NCBI GenBank assembly: GCA_002633025.1
Contig: NMRB01001671.1
Coordinates: 42,141-106,140 of the forward strand
Direction of reading: 5' to 3'
Length of the DNA: 64,000 nt
DNA from: Notospermus geniculatus
Lineage: Eukaryota > Nemertea > Pilidiophora > Heteronemertea > Lineidae
Positions 48,373 through 59,041 of this stretch are shown here, piece after piece (position 1 is the first letter of the stretch; each line of letters begins with the position of its first letter). The notes under the pieces were generated by a model, which had not been told where the DNA came from, did no database searches, and worked only from the letters and a program-made list of their open reading frames with translations. Position numbers and translations under genes: made by a program.

Positions 48373-48802
48373 GGGCCGTATGCACAAAACATCTTAAGTG
48401 AAAAATCTCCTTTAAACTATTGTTCCAAACAAAAGATAAGGGAAATTTTACACTTCAGATGTTTTATGCATACGGCCCCTGGTCCATATATTCATAAACA
48501 TTCTTAAGTCAAAGTGTTATACTTATCTTTTGTGTTGAACAAAGAAGTGTCACACTTTAAGTAGTTTTATGAATATGGGTCCGGGGGTCGTATGCATAAA
48601 ACATCTTAAGTGTAAAATTTCCCTTAAACTATTTAATTGTTCCAAACAAAAGGTAAGGGAAATTTAATTTGACACTTAAGATGTTTTATGCATATGGCCC
48701 CAGGGCCCATATTCATAAAACTACTTAAGTCTAACTCTGACACTTATCCTTTGTTCAACACAAAAGATAAGTATCACACTTTGATTTATGAATATGGACC
48801 CA
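48373..48802. mobile_element. Array of four head-to-tail hairpin MITEs
   Basis: Four consecutive hairpins: 48373-48480 (GGGCCGTATGCACAAAAC ends), 48481-48582 (GGTCCATATATTCATAAAC ends), 48583-48701 (type 1 again) and 48702-48801 (type 2 again), with interiors sharing ACTTAAG and AACAAAAGATAAG. Types alternate 1-2-1-2. Confidence 0.8.
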
Positions 48803-49265
48803 GGAGCACAGTCTCTTGGTTACTACCGTAGTAAGTACATGTAGTCATGGTTTTTTCCAAATCTATTTATTGGTCAGTCGATAAAGCTAAAAGCTGCCAA
48901 AATGTTACATCTGGATCTTGCTCAATTTGGCTCCAAGTGTGCCATATCAACTGGTAATTTATGCAAAACATATCTCTGACAATTTGTTTGAACTAGTGTT
49001 GCATGTCAGACCTATGATATGAAATGATGAACTTGGTGCACGGTCTTTGGCAGTTTAAGGGCAGCATGCGGCACTTTCAGCTGATGAGAAAGTAAGATTC
49101 ATGGATTGTTGCAACTTTGGGTGGGGATTGTATATTGTATTTAGTTCTAGTGTGAGTGATGTGCGACATTCACCTGTTATATTCTCCTGCTTCCACCGAT
49201 CAGAATCCCATAGAGTCGTTTTGCACTTGCACCTGTAAATTCGCAGTGTTTTGCCCCAGCAAAAG
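48803..49265. other. Spacer, nothing recognised
   Basis: AT-rich sequence without splice-consistent exons or clear repeats. Confidence 0.5.
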
Positions 49266-49524
49266 GTACAGTACAGGTCACAATTGACATCCCTACGGCT
49301 TCGCGTAAGTTCGTAAGTTATGCGTAACTTACGGCTTTGGTTTCATGTAACTCACTGCGTAACTCGCCAAAATCGTGTAACTCGCCTCGTAAATCACTGC
49401 GTAGCTAGCTAAATTCGCATAACTCACCTCATAAGTTACGCGTAACATAGCTCGTGAGTTGTTGCGTAAGTTACGCGTAACTTACGCGAATTTAGGGATG
49501 TCAATTGTGACCTGTACTGTACTG
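49266..49524. mobile_element. Inverted-repeat element with internal CGTAACT repeats
   Basis: ACAGTACAGGTCACAATTG and CAATTGTGACCTGTACTGT form ~33 bp ends. The interior is a degenerate array of CGTAACTTAC/CGTAACTCAC units in both orientations. Confidence 0.75.
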
Positions 49525-52500
49525 TATAGGGGGCTTTTGAGACATGGGCCTTGAAAAGACGGGGATTTCAATAGGTGGAAGGACAGCTATCATAACTGTC
49601 AGAACAATCTTGTTTCACTTTCTCATTATGAAATATGATAGGCCTTGTCTGGTTGCACTGTCGATAGATGGCGCTGACGCTCCATGAATTCAATTTTTTG
49701 GAGGAATTCCTCCAAATGATGATGTTGCGTTCAGTTTTTTGCCAGTGGTGGTCACCTGACGGGCGACAAGTCATAGAATGACTCGCTATCTCTGATGGGG
49801 CAATGGAACCAGAATAAAATACATGTATAATGGTTGTGTTTCTAAAAGTAAAGGATGTGTCATGTTTTATGGATGCTAATTGGGTTTTTGTACCAAAATA
49901 ATTGCATGGAAATTTTGTCATGGAAAGTAGTGACCGCAACTGTAAATATCATGTACATATAATGATTTCATCAGTGTGCTATCGTAATTCAAATACCAAA
50001 TCAGTTTGACTGACGCCTTTGATTTACCTGTCAATAATTGATTAATTGATTAATTGACCTTGTGGTATTTAAAATGTTTACAATGCAGAACACTGTATGA
50101 ATTTGTGTGCACTATGAAAATAGTCTGAAATTTTGTCTCTCTGTTAAGGGGGTTTCTTAATAAAAATGAAATATTTAAAATGAAAAAAAGTAGTGGTGTA
50201 GCTACCTAACACTCGTGAACACAAATTGTCAGTAGGTACAAGTGTGTCATTCATTGTGTAGTTTTTACTGTGGAACGTAGTTGTGTATGTTAAAATTATG
50301 AGAGTTTGTGAAGGTTTCTACCATAAAAGGATGAAGACCATAGGCCTAAATGTTTGATTGATCCATAGCTACCAGTAAGAGCAATTTTTATTTTGTTTTC
50401 CACCAAGGTTACACCATGCAGCATGAAATCTGGTGATGGTCATATAAATGACTTGGTTGAATTTACTAGTTAGAGGTCGATCGAGTTATCATACACATGA
50501 ACATCCACATTTGACGATGAATGTGCTGACTTGCATTTGTGCTTCTTATTGGGCACTCTGTAATGTGTGAAAAATATCCTGTAAAAAATGGTGGCTTACG
50601 GTATAGAAATAGTTTGTCTGCTGATGTAGGTGTTTTGCTATGTGACAATTATTGTGGTCATAATTGACTATACAGATTCTATTGTTTGTTATTTTTTTCA
50701 AATATTTTGTATTTTTAATGTACATACATCACATTTTCTATTCGCATTTTGATTGATTTTCTCATGCCTTAATCTTCACAAGAAAGCAAAATGAATTTCA
50801 CTTATTTGTGTCTTGATATGAATGAGGCATAATCACATTGAGAACCATGGCGTCATCTCATGAATATGTCATCATATCAGTGGTGTAATATTTTTCATTG
50901 CCCTCGTTTGCCAGTGCCTCCCAACAAAATATTGACAGAATAAGCCGTGATGTGACAATGGGGAAGGCACTGATACACATCTTTCTCCATTTTTGAGTAT
51001 CCACCAAATGACAAAGCGGGCACTGTCATATGGGAGGCGTTCTCAGTTATTACACCGGTACCAAAATCTCGTGCATCGATTGTGTTTTTATGCACAAGTT
51101 CCATGTCATTCAGACCCTACCTCTTGATTTAATTAACGCTCATGAACATCTCATACCAAATAGTATGTTGTCTTTTACAAAGATCAAATGGTCATTATTG
51201 ATTGTAATTCATCATAACTTGAAATATCACTTTCCAGAGGTGCATCCCCTCACCTTTCACTTTTCTGACTTCGTTCTCATAGTACATTTCAGTTAGAAAT
51301 CATCCAAAAACTGGGTCTTGAACTGCACTGCACTGACCACATGCTCCACTCTTGTTCTGCATCCTCGTATTAATCTTTCGAATAAGGTTGTGCTTCCATA
51401 TTTGGTTGTCTGAGTATATTGGCTTATGTTTCTTTGCACCCCCCCCCCCCCCCCCCCCCCCCCNNNNNNNNNNCACCACCACCACCACCAAAAAAATATA
51501 GTATACCCACATTGGTGTCAGCAAGTCTCTCGATAACTTGCATACTGCTAACATGTGAGGGGGACACCAAGTGTCAATTTCAGATGAACACGTTCGAGAT
51601 TGGTGGCCTTCTAAACGGGTTGTGTTTGTTGTAGAGTTGTCAAATGCCACCTGGGCCCGGTCGTTCAAAACAGTATTTGTCACTAACGTGACATTAGTGC
51701 TATCTTGGCGTTATCTCCGTCAGTTAAGCCCATTGTAGTTAACGCCATGTTAGAGATAATGCCAAAATAGCACATGAGTGTTTTGAACAACCCAGCCCTG
51801 TTCTACAAAAATATTTGCCAAGATGATTTTCTGTATAACCGGATATTTGAGTTCGGAAATCAAAGACTTATTCAGGAAGCTGCAGATCGTCACAAATTTT
51901 GTACAGATATTTTGTCTTCCATTTTGATCTTTGCCTACCTAATCTGTCAATTGCGCACAAAGACAATGATTACCGGCAAGGAGATTTTCATGTGAGAGTT
52001 GGAAGAGTTGATTTATTGACTTATTTACCTGATGGTTAAGAACTGAGTTGGTCCACGTGAGTTTTGTCTTATAAAACAGAATTTGCTATAAAAACAATTC
52101 ACGAGAAGCTCATCTAGTATTGAAATTTCTTTCAGGAACAAATCTTTGAGATGTTAAAATCTTTGGACGAAAAGTGAAAAAAAATATTTTCTACAATTTC
52201 CCTTGTATGCCAGGCTAGTCTTGCTAGCACGCTTGATTATATGTACCATGGCCACAACTGCAAGCGCTGCAAGGTTTCGAATGCGATCAAGTTTTTCAGA
52301 GCTTCCAAATAAAATGAAGTCTTTTCTCTGAATTGGATTTGTGGAGAGGGTCGCTGACGTGTTCATTTATTTTCAATTTGTTATGCCTTGCAGTCGACTC
52401 TGACAGTGTCTAAATGGTTTTGAGTTTGCTTGTGTCAGAATTACTGGTTTGCATATTGTGAAGCACCAACCGTCTGCAGAATTGGCTGTGATTTTGCAGG

Positions 52501-52807
52501 TGGAACAATGCAGATGTCTCAAACGAGAGAAAACACTGAGAATAGCACATTCGTTGCATCGGATATGTTTAAAAATTTCAGATGCTGAAACAAAGGTAGA
52601 GTGAGGTGATGTTAATACAAGTACTGGATCCTCGTTGCCTTTTTCTGTTGCCTGCATGCAAAAATATTGTTCTTTGATATTCCTGTTGGTTTTGTGTCTT
52701 TGAATGGAAATTTCAGTTCTCTTAATTTCTTACATTTCTCTGTAAATTTCTTTGGTTGATTTTGATTTTAACTGATGTCACCTGCCTCATTCTGATGCTT
52801 CACTTAA
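49525..52807. other. Long spacer; assembly gap at 51464-51473
   Basis: No coding exon could be supported. A poly-C run (from about 51439) meets ten N and then (CAC)n, so the gap sits in simple sequence. 51650-51790 contains a short inverted repeat (GGCGTTATCTCCGTCAGTTAA region against TTAACGCCATGTTAGAGATAA). Confidence 0.5.
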
Positions 52808-53013
52808 AAGGACCACGGTATTGCCACTTTTTCTCGACAGCCGGCGCCATCGAGCCACTCTCCAACCCAGGGACTAACTACGTTGTTGGCAAATTGACCC
52901 GATTTACTACATACATTTTGTAATGCATTTTTGTAGTTCATTTTGCTGCCACTAGGTGGCTCACTCTACGTCGGCAGTCAAATAGTGCATTAGAGATCCA
53001 ATACCGTGCTCCT
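52808..53013. mobile_element. TTAA-flanked MITE (family A, copy 2)
   Basis: Close copy of 596-799, with TTAA at 52804-52807 and 53014-53017 and the GCCACTAGGTGGCTCACTC core. Confidence 0.82.
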
Positions 53014-53046
53014 TTAATATTTTCATGTATTTCTCTTTAATTTTTA

Positions 53047-54060
53047 GCCCGCTTGGCCGCAAGGCCCAGCAGGGCTTATGCTGTGGTTGGGGTCATTTAG
53101 TGGTGGTCTGTCGTGCGTTAGTACGTACGGCGGTACGTCCGTAAACTTTTGGTTTGTTAGCGCTCTAGCGCCTTTATTTTTTGACGGATCTTTTTAGCTC
53201 ACCTCTGTGAGGTGAGCTTCTCCCATGGTGTGTCGTCCGTCGTCCGTCGTCGTCCGTCGTCGTCGTCGTCGTCGTCGTCGTCCGTCGTCGTCGTTAACAG
53301 GGGTGGCACGTTTCTAAACCGCTTGGGTTACAAACTTGAAATTTGGTGTACAGGTACCCTATAGTAAAAACTATCTCTGGACCGAAACTTAGCGCTGCTG
53401 CTTGTACACTCTGGCCTGTAGGGGGCGCTTTGTGAAAACCTTCTTTCGGCCATATCTCCTGAACGCGGTTAGCTAGAACCACGAAACTTTTATGGTGGGT
53501 TCCTCTGATGAGACTTCATCACATAAATCCCGGGTTTTTGATTTGACCTACTTTTCAAGGTCACAGAGGTCAAAGTTCAAAATTCACTGTTTGGTGGCAC
53601 ATTTCATTGCTATTTGACATAGAGTGTTGTGATTTGGTGTGAAGATATATCTAGGCACCCTACACNATGAATCAAAATCTTGGTCCTGTCTGTTTTTGAT
53701 ATTTTTATGTTAGATCACCAAGAATGGTTCAAACTTGGTAGGCACAGCATCACTGGTAGGCCCCTACACCATGTTTCCCTTCCAAAGTATATTTCTCCAT
53801 GTTTGAAGTTACTCCTGGTGATGGATGATAACATGCATATCACTTCAGTTTCCGATACAATGTATAATAGCACTAGAAATAATGTAAATATCAGTTTGAG
53901 TGCCAACCGGCAAATACAGTACATTTCTGGCTCTATAGACAATGGGCAAATGTATTCACAGGAGGCAATTGGAATGCTTGGCAAGAACCTGTGCTTTCAG
54001 AGTCGCCCTCTGTATCGCATTAAAGGATTCAGTCCGACCGGGGGTCCGGGGGCGGGGGGT
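53047..54060. repeat. GTCGTC-bearing dispersed repeat
   Basis: A first fragment (AGCCCGCTTGGCCGCAAGGC) is followed at 53198 by AGCTCACCTCTGTGAGGTGAGC, a (GTC)n tract at 53227-53292 and AAGGTCACAGAGGTCAAAG, the same order as in 3310-4010. One N at 53666. The ORF at 53680-54060 has no protein-like features. Confidence 0.65.
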
Positions 54061-54176
54061 TGATTCATGCAAGCAACATGAGGGCACTTATTAACCTGAC
54101 AATACAACAAAAGCCATAAATAACAAGAATAAAGTGGTACTCCTCATCAAAAAAATTATTATTTCATAAATACTTT

Positions 54177-54419
54177 TTACAACCAATGCACACATATCAT
54201 ACAAAATTTGAAGACAAAACCCATGAGAAAAACATTATGACATTCCAATGGGAATTTAAGATAAATGCATTTCATTCCTTTGAACTTTTCTTGATCACAT
54301 GTTATATCACCAAATAGTATTGACAGTGCCATCTGCAGGTCACCTCCAGAGGCTTGTAAAGCATGCAGAGCAGCTGCATCATCTGTAATGCCCATCTCGC
54401 GCAATTGCTGCATCTGGGA
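54177..54419 (-). CDS. UBL7: UBL7 exon 10: UBA domain and extended tail
   Basis: SQMQQLREMGITDDAAALHA and LQASGGDLQMALSILFGD form the UBA domain (MGI and alpha-3 Leu core). It runs on ~40 residues to a hydrophobic KFCMICVHWL and TAA at 54179-54177; vertebrate proteins end soon after the UBA. Confidence 0.92.
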   Translation of the reverse strand, partial: SQMQQLREMGITDDAAALHALQASGGDLQMALSILFGDITCDQEKFKGMKCIYLKFPLECHNVFLMGFVFKFCMICVHWL

Positions 54420-57400
54420 CTGGAAACAAAATGAAAATGGTCAACAAAATGTACAGCACTTGAGCACAGGCTGCTGTAACAAAGTCTCAACAGTTGGATT
54501 TGCATTTGCACTAGCATAAATTGTTGTATGGTTTCATAGAGAGAGTGGAGAGATGGGCAGAGCCATAAAAACCATACCAAACAATATGTCTTAAAATTTC
54601 AGCAAAAGTATCACGCTCAATAATGAAGATTATCCATTCATCCAGAAAGTCCACTCCTTTTCCAAACAATTTCCCCTCCCCAACCGAATGTGTAAAGGTT
54701 AGTTCTCTAGGATTTGCCACACTGTGATCTCGCAGAAGAGAGGCCCACCTTGCCAACAACTGATAATTTTAGTGACAGCGTACAAGAGTGAGCACTCATT
54801 CTTATCCTCACCTGTAATTGCTGTTGCTGTTGTTGCGTTGATGGAGTGTCATCCCCAGAGGAGCCCCTTTGGTCTCCCATTGCTTGCATCATAGCTTGGC
54901 GGAAGAAATCACGTGTGATGACTGCAGAACCTTGACTACTGTTACTGGCACCAGACTGAGAATCCTATAATAAAGTGAACAATACATATTTTTTTTCCTT
55001 TATGTCGCAGTCACGAGAATTTTATTTGATGATACTTGACTGGTCAAACTAACAGTAAGCAAATATTCATGGGAAGTTATGGGATATTGCGAGTGAAGAA
55101 AAGGAAAATTTTACTAACTGAAGGTTGTGAACCTCTAGTTGTAGCAGCAAGGGCACTGCTGCAAGTTGCGACGTTGTGATGGCTGCTCCAGAAGTAGGGG
55201 GTTGCTGGAAGGAAAGAAGTTGAGTATCATACCTCTGATGCCCAGATTGTCAAATGTGATAATAAAATTTAAGTACCAAATACAGGCGCGGATACAGAGG
55301 GGGTGCCCTGGGTGCTCGCCTGACCCTTTTGGCCAAAAAATCTGTAAAATCAACCGTGAAATTTTGGAATTTGGCACAAATTTCCATGTTCCTAGCACAG
55401 GCCCCCCTCTTTTCCCAAATCCTGGATCTGCCCCAGAAATATTTTTGGAATGGAAGTTACTGTGTGGGTGATGGGTAAAAGATAGCGCTGTACCAACCCA
55501 GTCTGCAGATCATCAGTTTGTAATTCTTGTTAATTAGGATTGCCCACCACTATATTTCATATACATGACACAACAATTAAGCTTCACACACAAACTAAAG
55601 AAAATCCAGTGTCCAAAATATTATCTGGAAACCTCCAAATACAACAAAATTCTCACCTGTGTAGGAGGAGTCTCATCAAAATCTTCATCATCTGACATTT
55701 GATCCAGAGAATATACACCTGAATTGAAACAAGAACAGAGAAATGAATCCTATTCTTACAGGTCAACCCAACCCTAAGACTGAGAGGTGGCTTCCTTTTT
55801 AACCATCACTAAATTTCTCACATTTCCGATACATTCTACTCCATCTACTGTAAAGTTAAAATGTTTTCAACCATTCAGATTTCACCTTAAGTACTCCCTT
55901 ACTATCAAGAACATGTACTCTTTTACCTCACCTGGATTACTTGGTGCATCCTCTTGAGAAGTTGAATTCAGTCCTCCTTTCGCAGCCTCCTCATTGAGTG
56001 CAGCTGCAACCATCATGGCTGCTGGGCCAACACAGGGATGAGCTTTTAATATCCTACAAGAGAAAAATATTGCTAGAATAACCCAATATTGTCATTTGCG
56101 CCAATAATATCAGTTAGACCACAAGGCAAGGCCATACTTAAGTGAACACCCCTGACTTCAGAACATTTACTCCATGGTGAAATCAAGACATTGATTCCAT
56201 TTCGTTCAACTTACTTTTGAACTGTTGATGGATCAGCAAGGTATGCAACAAACTGTGGAGTCTGAAGAATAGCTGAAGAAAATGATATTACAATATAAAA
56301 TTGTTTGGATTATCAAAGTGTGACCACAAAAAACTCTTCTTACATCACATGTCTTGTCTGAAGTGTTGATAGAAATCACCAACTTCTAGAGCATTTTCAC
56401 ACAGCTGGTTCAGTAATAGTTTTATCATCAGGATGTACCACAGGCATCTTTGAGTGACATTTTAGATAGGTGAAACTAAACATGAGAAAATTCTTTGGTT
56501 ACTCTATCTACATTTATTTTAGAAACACAACGTTTCAACCAGTGTACCCTGGCCGTAGTCCTGTGTACAAGTGAATAGCACAAGAGGAGAGGAAGCATAA
56601 ATACCACACTGTTTCTTTAAGCATTAGGCAAACATTTAGACAAAATACATACTGTTTTTTTAAGCATTAGACAAACTTATGGATAAAAGTCCACGGGAAA
56701 AACTGCGGAATCACAGGCTGTAGCAGCTAATTGTCCAGTTTGGCAATAATGTGATTGTAGGCATTAGGTATGAATAGTCCAGTATCCCTGTTGAGGCTGG
56801 GTTGGTGTCGTTTGATTTGGATGGCTTCTCTGAGTTTCCTGTTGTAATCTTTGGATGTTGTGCGTGGATGTTGTGTTTTCAAAACAGGACACACTGAAGA
56901 CAGCTCTCAATGCAAATGGAAGGAAGGTAGCCTCATGTAAAAACAAACATGAGGCCAAAGGTGTTGTGTATAAACTAACGTGTTCTTGTGGTGAATGTTA
57001 TGTTGGTGAAACAAAACGTCCCCTTGGCACAAGGATTTCAGAGCACAAAAAGGACCCTAAATCTGCTGTGCATGAACACTGTGCAAACCTAGGACATTCA
57101 ATCATCTGGGAGCAGACAGAGATTCTCAATTCCCGGCTGGACAAAGATTACAACAGGAAACTCAGAGAAGCCATCCAAATCAAACGACACCAACCCAGCC
57201 TCAACAGGGATACTGGACTATTCATACCTAATGCCTACAATCACATTATTGCCAAACTGGACAATTAGCTGCTACAGCCTGTGATTCCGCAGTTTTTCCC
57301 GTGGACTTTTATCCATAAGTTTGTCTAATGCTTAAAAAAACATTATGTATTTTGTCTAAATGTTTGCCTAATGCTTAAAGAAACAGTGTGGTATTTATGC

Positions 57401-58880
57401 TTCCTCTCCTCTTGTGCTATTCACTTGTACACAGGACTACGGCCAGGGTACACTGGTTGAAACGTTGTGTTTCTAAAATAAATGTAGATAGAGTAACCAA
57501 AGAATTTTCTCATGTTTACCACAGGCATGTCCTGCCATGACAGGGTGCTCCATAAGTAGGACTTACCAAGCGCAACAGGGTCATTTTCTAATCCAGGAGT
57601 GGCAGCAACTATATTTTCTATTGTCTCTGGAGCAGTAAGCATTCTGTTGATGACAGACTGAAGAGAAATTGGGACATTTATCTTGAATTCAGTTGGTAGA
57701 CTGAATAAGGAATATAGGGTATCTGGGGGAAGTCCCAGGAACATATAAATTTCACTGAAACTCATACATGAGAGTGACCAATAATGATGTGGCCAAAGAC
57801 TGATGATATGCTATGACACTAACAGTAACTACACAGGAACTATATAACTACACTACCACTACACAGTAACTATACTGTAGTTACTGATCTTGCATCTTTT
57901 ATCATCAAATCTACCATAACCTAGCGGTAATTTTAGAGGGAGCACAGGAGCATTTTCTATAGAATTCTCACTCACAATACTTCTACTTGTTGGAGCATTA
58001 AGGAATGCATCTTGGAGAGCTGTTGTCAATTGCAGAATGGCGGCCCCATCAAGTGGTTCTGAAATATACATTGTAATCAGTCGTTACTCGCCATTAGGCT
58101 ATCAACATGTAGGCTTACATTACGTTATAGATGCTTGGGACCAAAAAAATAAGGATTTGGCAATGGCTTCTTTGATAATGATTCAACAAGTAGGCCTATA
58201 TTCATTCCAAAGCTGAATGCAACTGTAATCAAGGAAGATAAAAGACTGAACAAGATCACTAACCTGGTTCAGGTGGACTTTTTTCACTTCCTGCTCTCTT
58301 CCTAACATGGACAGTCACCCCTGCTGCTATACCATATGACTCAATAGGTTTTTCATCCTGCAGGCATCTTCCACAATATATGAGATCTGAAACAGAAAAT
58401 CGGACTTGGCCTGTAAAAACGACATCGAATGATGCTGCTGAGCCTGAGCTGAGGCAGTGTCACTACGCCTATGATGAGAGGGCTGGGCTGGCTGTATGTT
58501 TTTGAATTTTCCCATCCCCTGTGAATGTTCCCCTGCTATTTGTCTGATGGAATAAGCTGCGACTTGACATAGGGGACACACACAGAGAAACGTGTCGATC
58601 TATCTGCGAGTGTTTCCCAAAAACAGGACACGGTAGGCATGGTAGGGGAACACTGACACATGGAAACACTCGCAGCTGTTACACCTGATAAAAGGAAAAG
58701 TGCACGAAGTCCCCTCTCAACAAAATATATGTGCATTATACCGATGTCTCCTGCTGGGGCATCAATAGCTGTTGACACTTTTTCACGTAGAGCTGCAACA
58801 CTCTCACTCAAATTCACATTATCGACTTGAATTCTAGAAAAACGACCCCGAAAACGATTTCCCAAAAATATGGAAGCCAT
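54177..58880 (-). CDS. UBL7: Ubiquitin-like protein 7 (UBL7), ten coding exons
   Basis: Minus-strand exons in order: 58880-58742, 58386-58264, 58058-57976, 57657-57567, 56272-56215, 56053-55932, 55718-55657, 55204-55119, 54964-54812, 54419-54177. Nine junctions agree in phase; total 1160 nt, one short of 387 codons, close to the 380-residue human protein. Order: N-terminal ubiquitin-like domain ending DLIYCGRCLQDEK...GVTVHVRKR, helical region with ENIVAATPGLENDPVALG, acidic MSDDEDFDE, Gln-rich linker, and C-terminal UBA domain MQQLREMGITDDAAALHALQ. Such proteins link ubiquitin-like and ubiquitin-binding functions. Exon 8 is one base short, and the C-terminus extends ~40 residues past the UBA. 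The gene shares a 161 bp upstream gap with a divergent neighbour. Confidence 0.94.
54812..54964 (-). CDS. UBL7: UBL7 exon 9: linker with poly-Gln
   Basis: SAVITRDFFRQAMMQAMGDQ then TPSTQQQQQQLQ, phase 0 at both ends. The ITxDxFxQA motif matches vertebrate UBL7. Confidence 0.9.
55119..55204 (-). CDS. UBL7: UBL7 exon 8, one base short
   Basis: Begins QPPTSGAAITTSQLAA and ends in a different frame ALAATTRGSQPS before GTTAGT. Length 86 nt, while phases 0/0 need 87, so one base is missing near 55155-55165. An alternative donor (GTTCAC after CTAGAG) would avoid this but is weak. Confidence 0.75.
55284..55434. mobile_element. MITE in UBL7 intron
   Basis: CAGGCGCGGATACAGAGGG at the left and AAATCCTGGATCTGCCCC at the right, same family as 46953-47110. 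Confidence 0.7.
55657..55718 (-). CDS. UBL7: UBL7 exon 7: acidic segment
   Basis: GVYSLDQMSDDEDFDETPPT; the SDDEDDF-type acidic motif is conserved in the family. Phase 1 in, 0 out. Confidence 0.87.
55932..56053 (-). CDS. UBL7: UBL7 exon 6
   Basis: ILKAHPCVGPAAMMVAAALN followed by a low-complexity stretch; phase 2 in, 1 out. AHP is shared with vertebrate UBL7. Confidence 0.87.
56215..56272 (-). CDS. UBL7: UBL7 exon 5
   Basis: Short exon AILQTPQFVAYLADPSTVQ, acceptor TTCTTCAG, donor GTAAGT; matches the F-x-x-x-ADP segment of the family. Confidence 0.88.
56448..57516 (+). mobile_element. Penelope-like retroelement remnant with GIY-YIG endonuclease, in UBL7 intron 4
   Basis: Right part (+ strand, about 56888-57267) encodes a GIY-YIG endonuclease: VVYKLTCSCGECYVGETKR, RISEH and a C-terminal KRHQPSLNRDTG. 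The 3' ~380 bp (57135-57516) is repeated inverted at the left (56478-56857), a form often seen in Penelope insertions. TACCACAGGCAT at 56436-56447 and 57517-57528 is a 12 bp target duplication; about 30 bp of extra sequence separates the left duplication from the inverted arm. No reverse transcriptase is present, so it is a 5'-truncated copy. Confidence 0.88.
57567..57657 (-). CDS. UBL7: UBL7 exon 4: ATPGL motif
   Basis: SVINRMLTAPETIENIVAAT then PGLENDPVAL; phase 0 in, 1 out. Diagnostic for UBL7. The next intron holds the Penelope-like insertion. Confidence 0.93.
57976..58058 (-). CDS. UBL7: UBL7 exon 3
   Basis: PLDGAAILQLTTALQDAFLN to PTSRSI, donor GTGAGT, phase 1 in and 0 out. It corresponds to the helix before the ATPGL motif. 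Confidence 0.85.
58264..58386 (-). CDS. UBL7: UBL7 exon 2: rest of ubiquitin-like domain
   Basis: Encodes DLIYCGRCLQDEKPIESYG then GVTVHVRKRAGSEK; phase 1 at both ends. Best-matching segment to vertebrate UBL7 (DLIYCGR, YGI, VHV). Confidence 0.93.
58742..58880 (-). CDS. UBL7: UBL7 exon 1: start of ubiquitin-like domain
   Basis: ATG at 58880-58878; MASIFLGNRFRGRFSRIQVD to IDAPAGDIG, donor GTATAA, phase 1. Methionine chosen because it begins the domain; an in-frame upstream Met exists but lies in the divergent promoter. Confidence 0.88.
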
Positions 58881-59041
58881 CTTGGTTATAACGCCCTCTC
58901 TTGACAAACGCATTAACTAGGCCAAATGATTGCTATTTTGTTTATTTTCGCACAGACTTGTGGGAAATTAATTATTCCCGCCACGTGCTTGGTTACAGGA
59001 AGGTGTGGAACACAGCAGGCGGAGACTGAACGGAGGAGAAA
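58881..59041. promoter_or_regulatory. Bidirectional promoter between UBL7 and the novel gene
   Basis: 161 bp separates the two divergent ATGs. It contains an E2F-like TTCCCGCC (58975-58982) overlapping an E-box CACGTG (58982-58987) and no TATA box in a convincing position. Promoter function is inferred from the head-to-head arrangement. Confidence 0.6.

Noticed and set aside
53680-54063. 127-codon ORF in the GTCGTC-type repeat
   Set aside because: It sits in a dispersed repeat with no domain, near an ambiguous base at 53666.
56764-56958. Minus-strand ORF at the left of the Penelope-like element
   Set aside because: It is the inverted copy of the element's own 3' coding end, not a separate gene.
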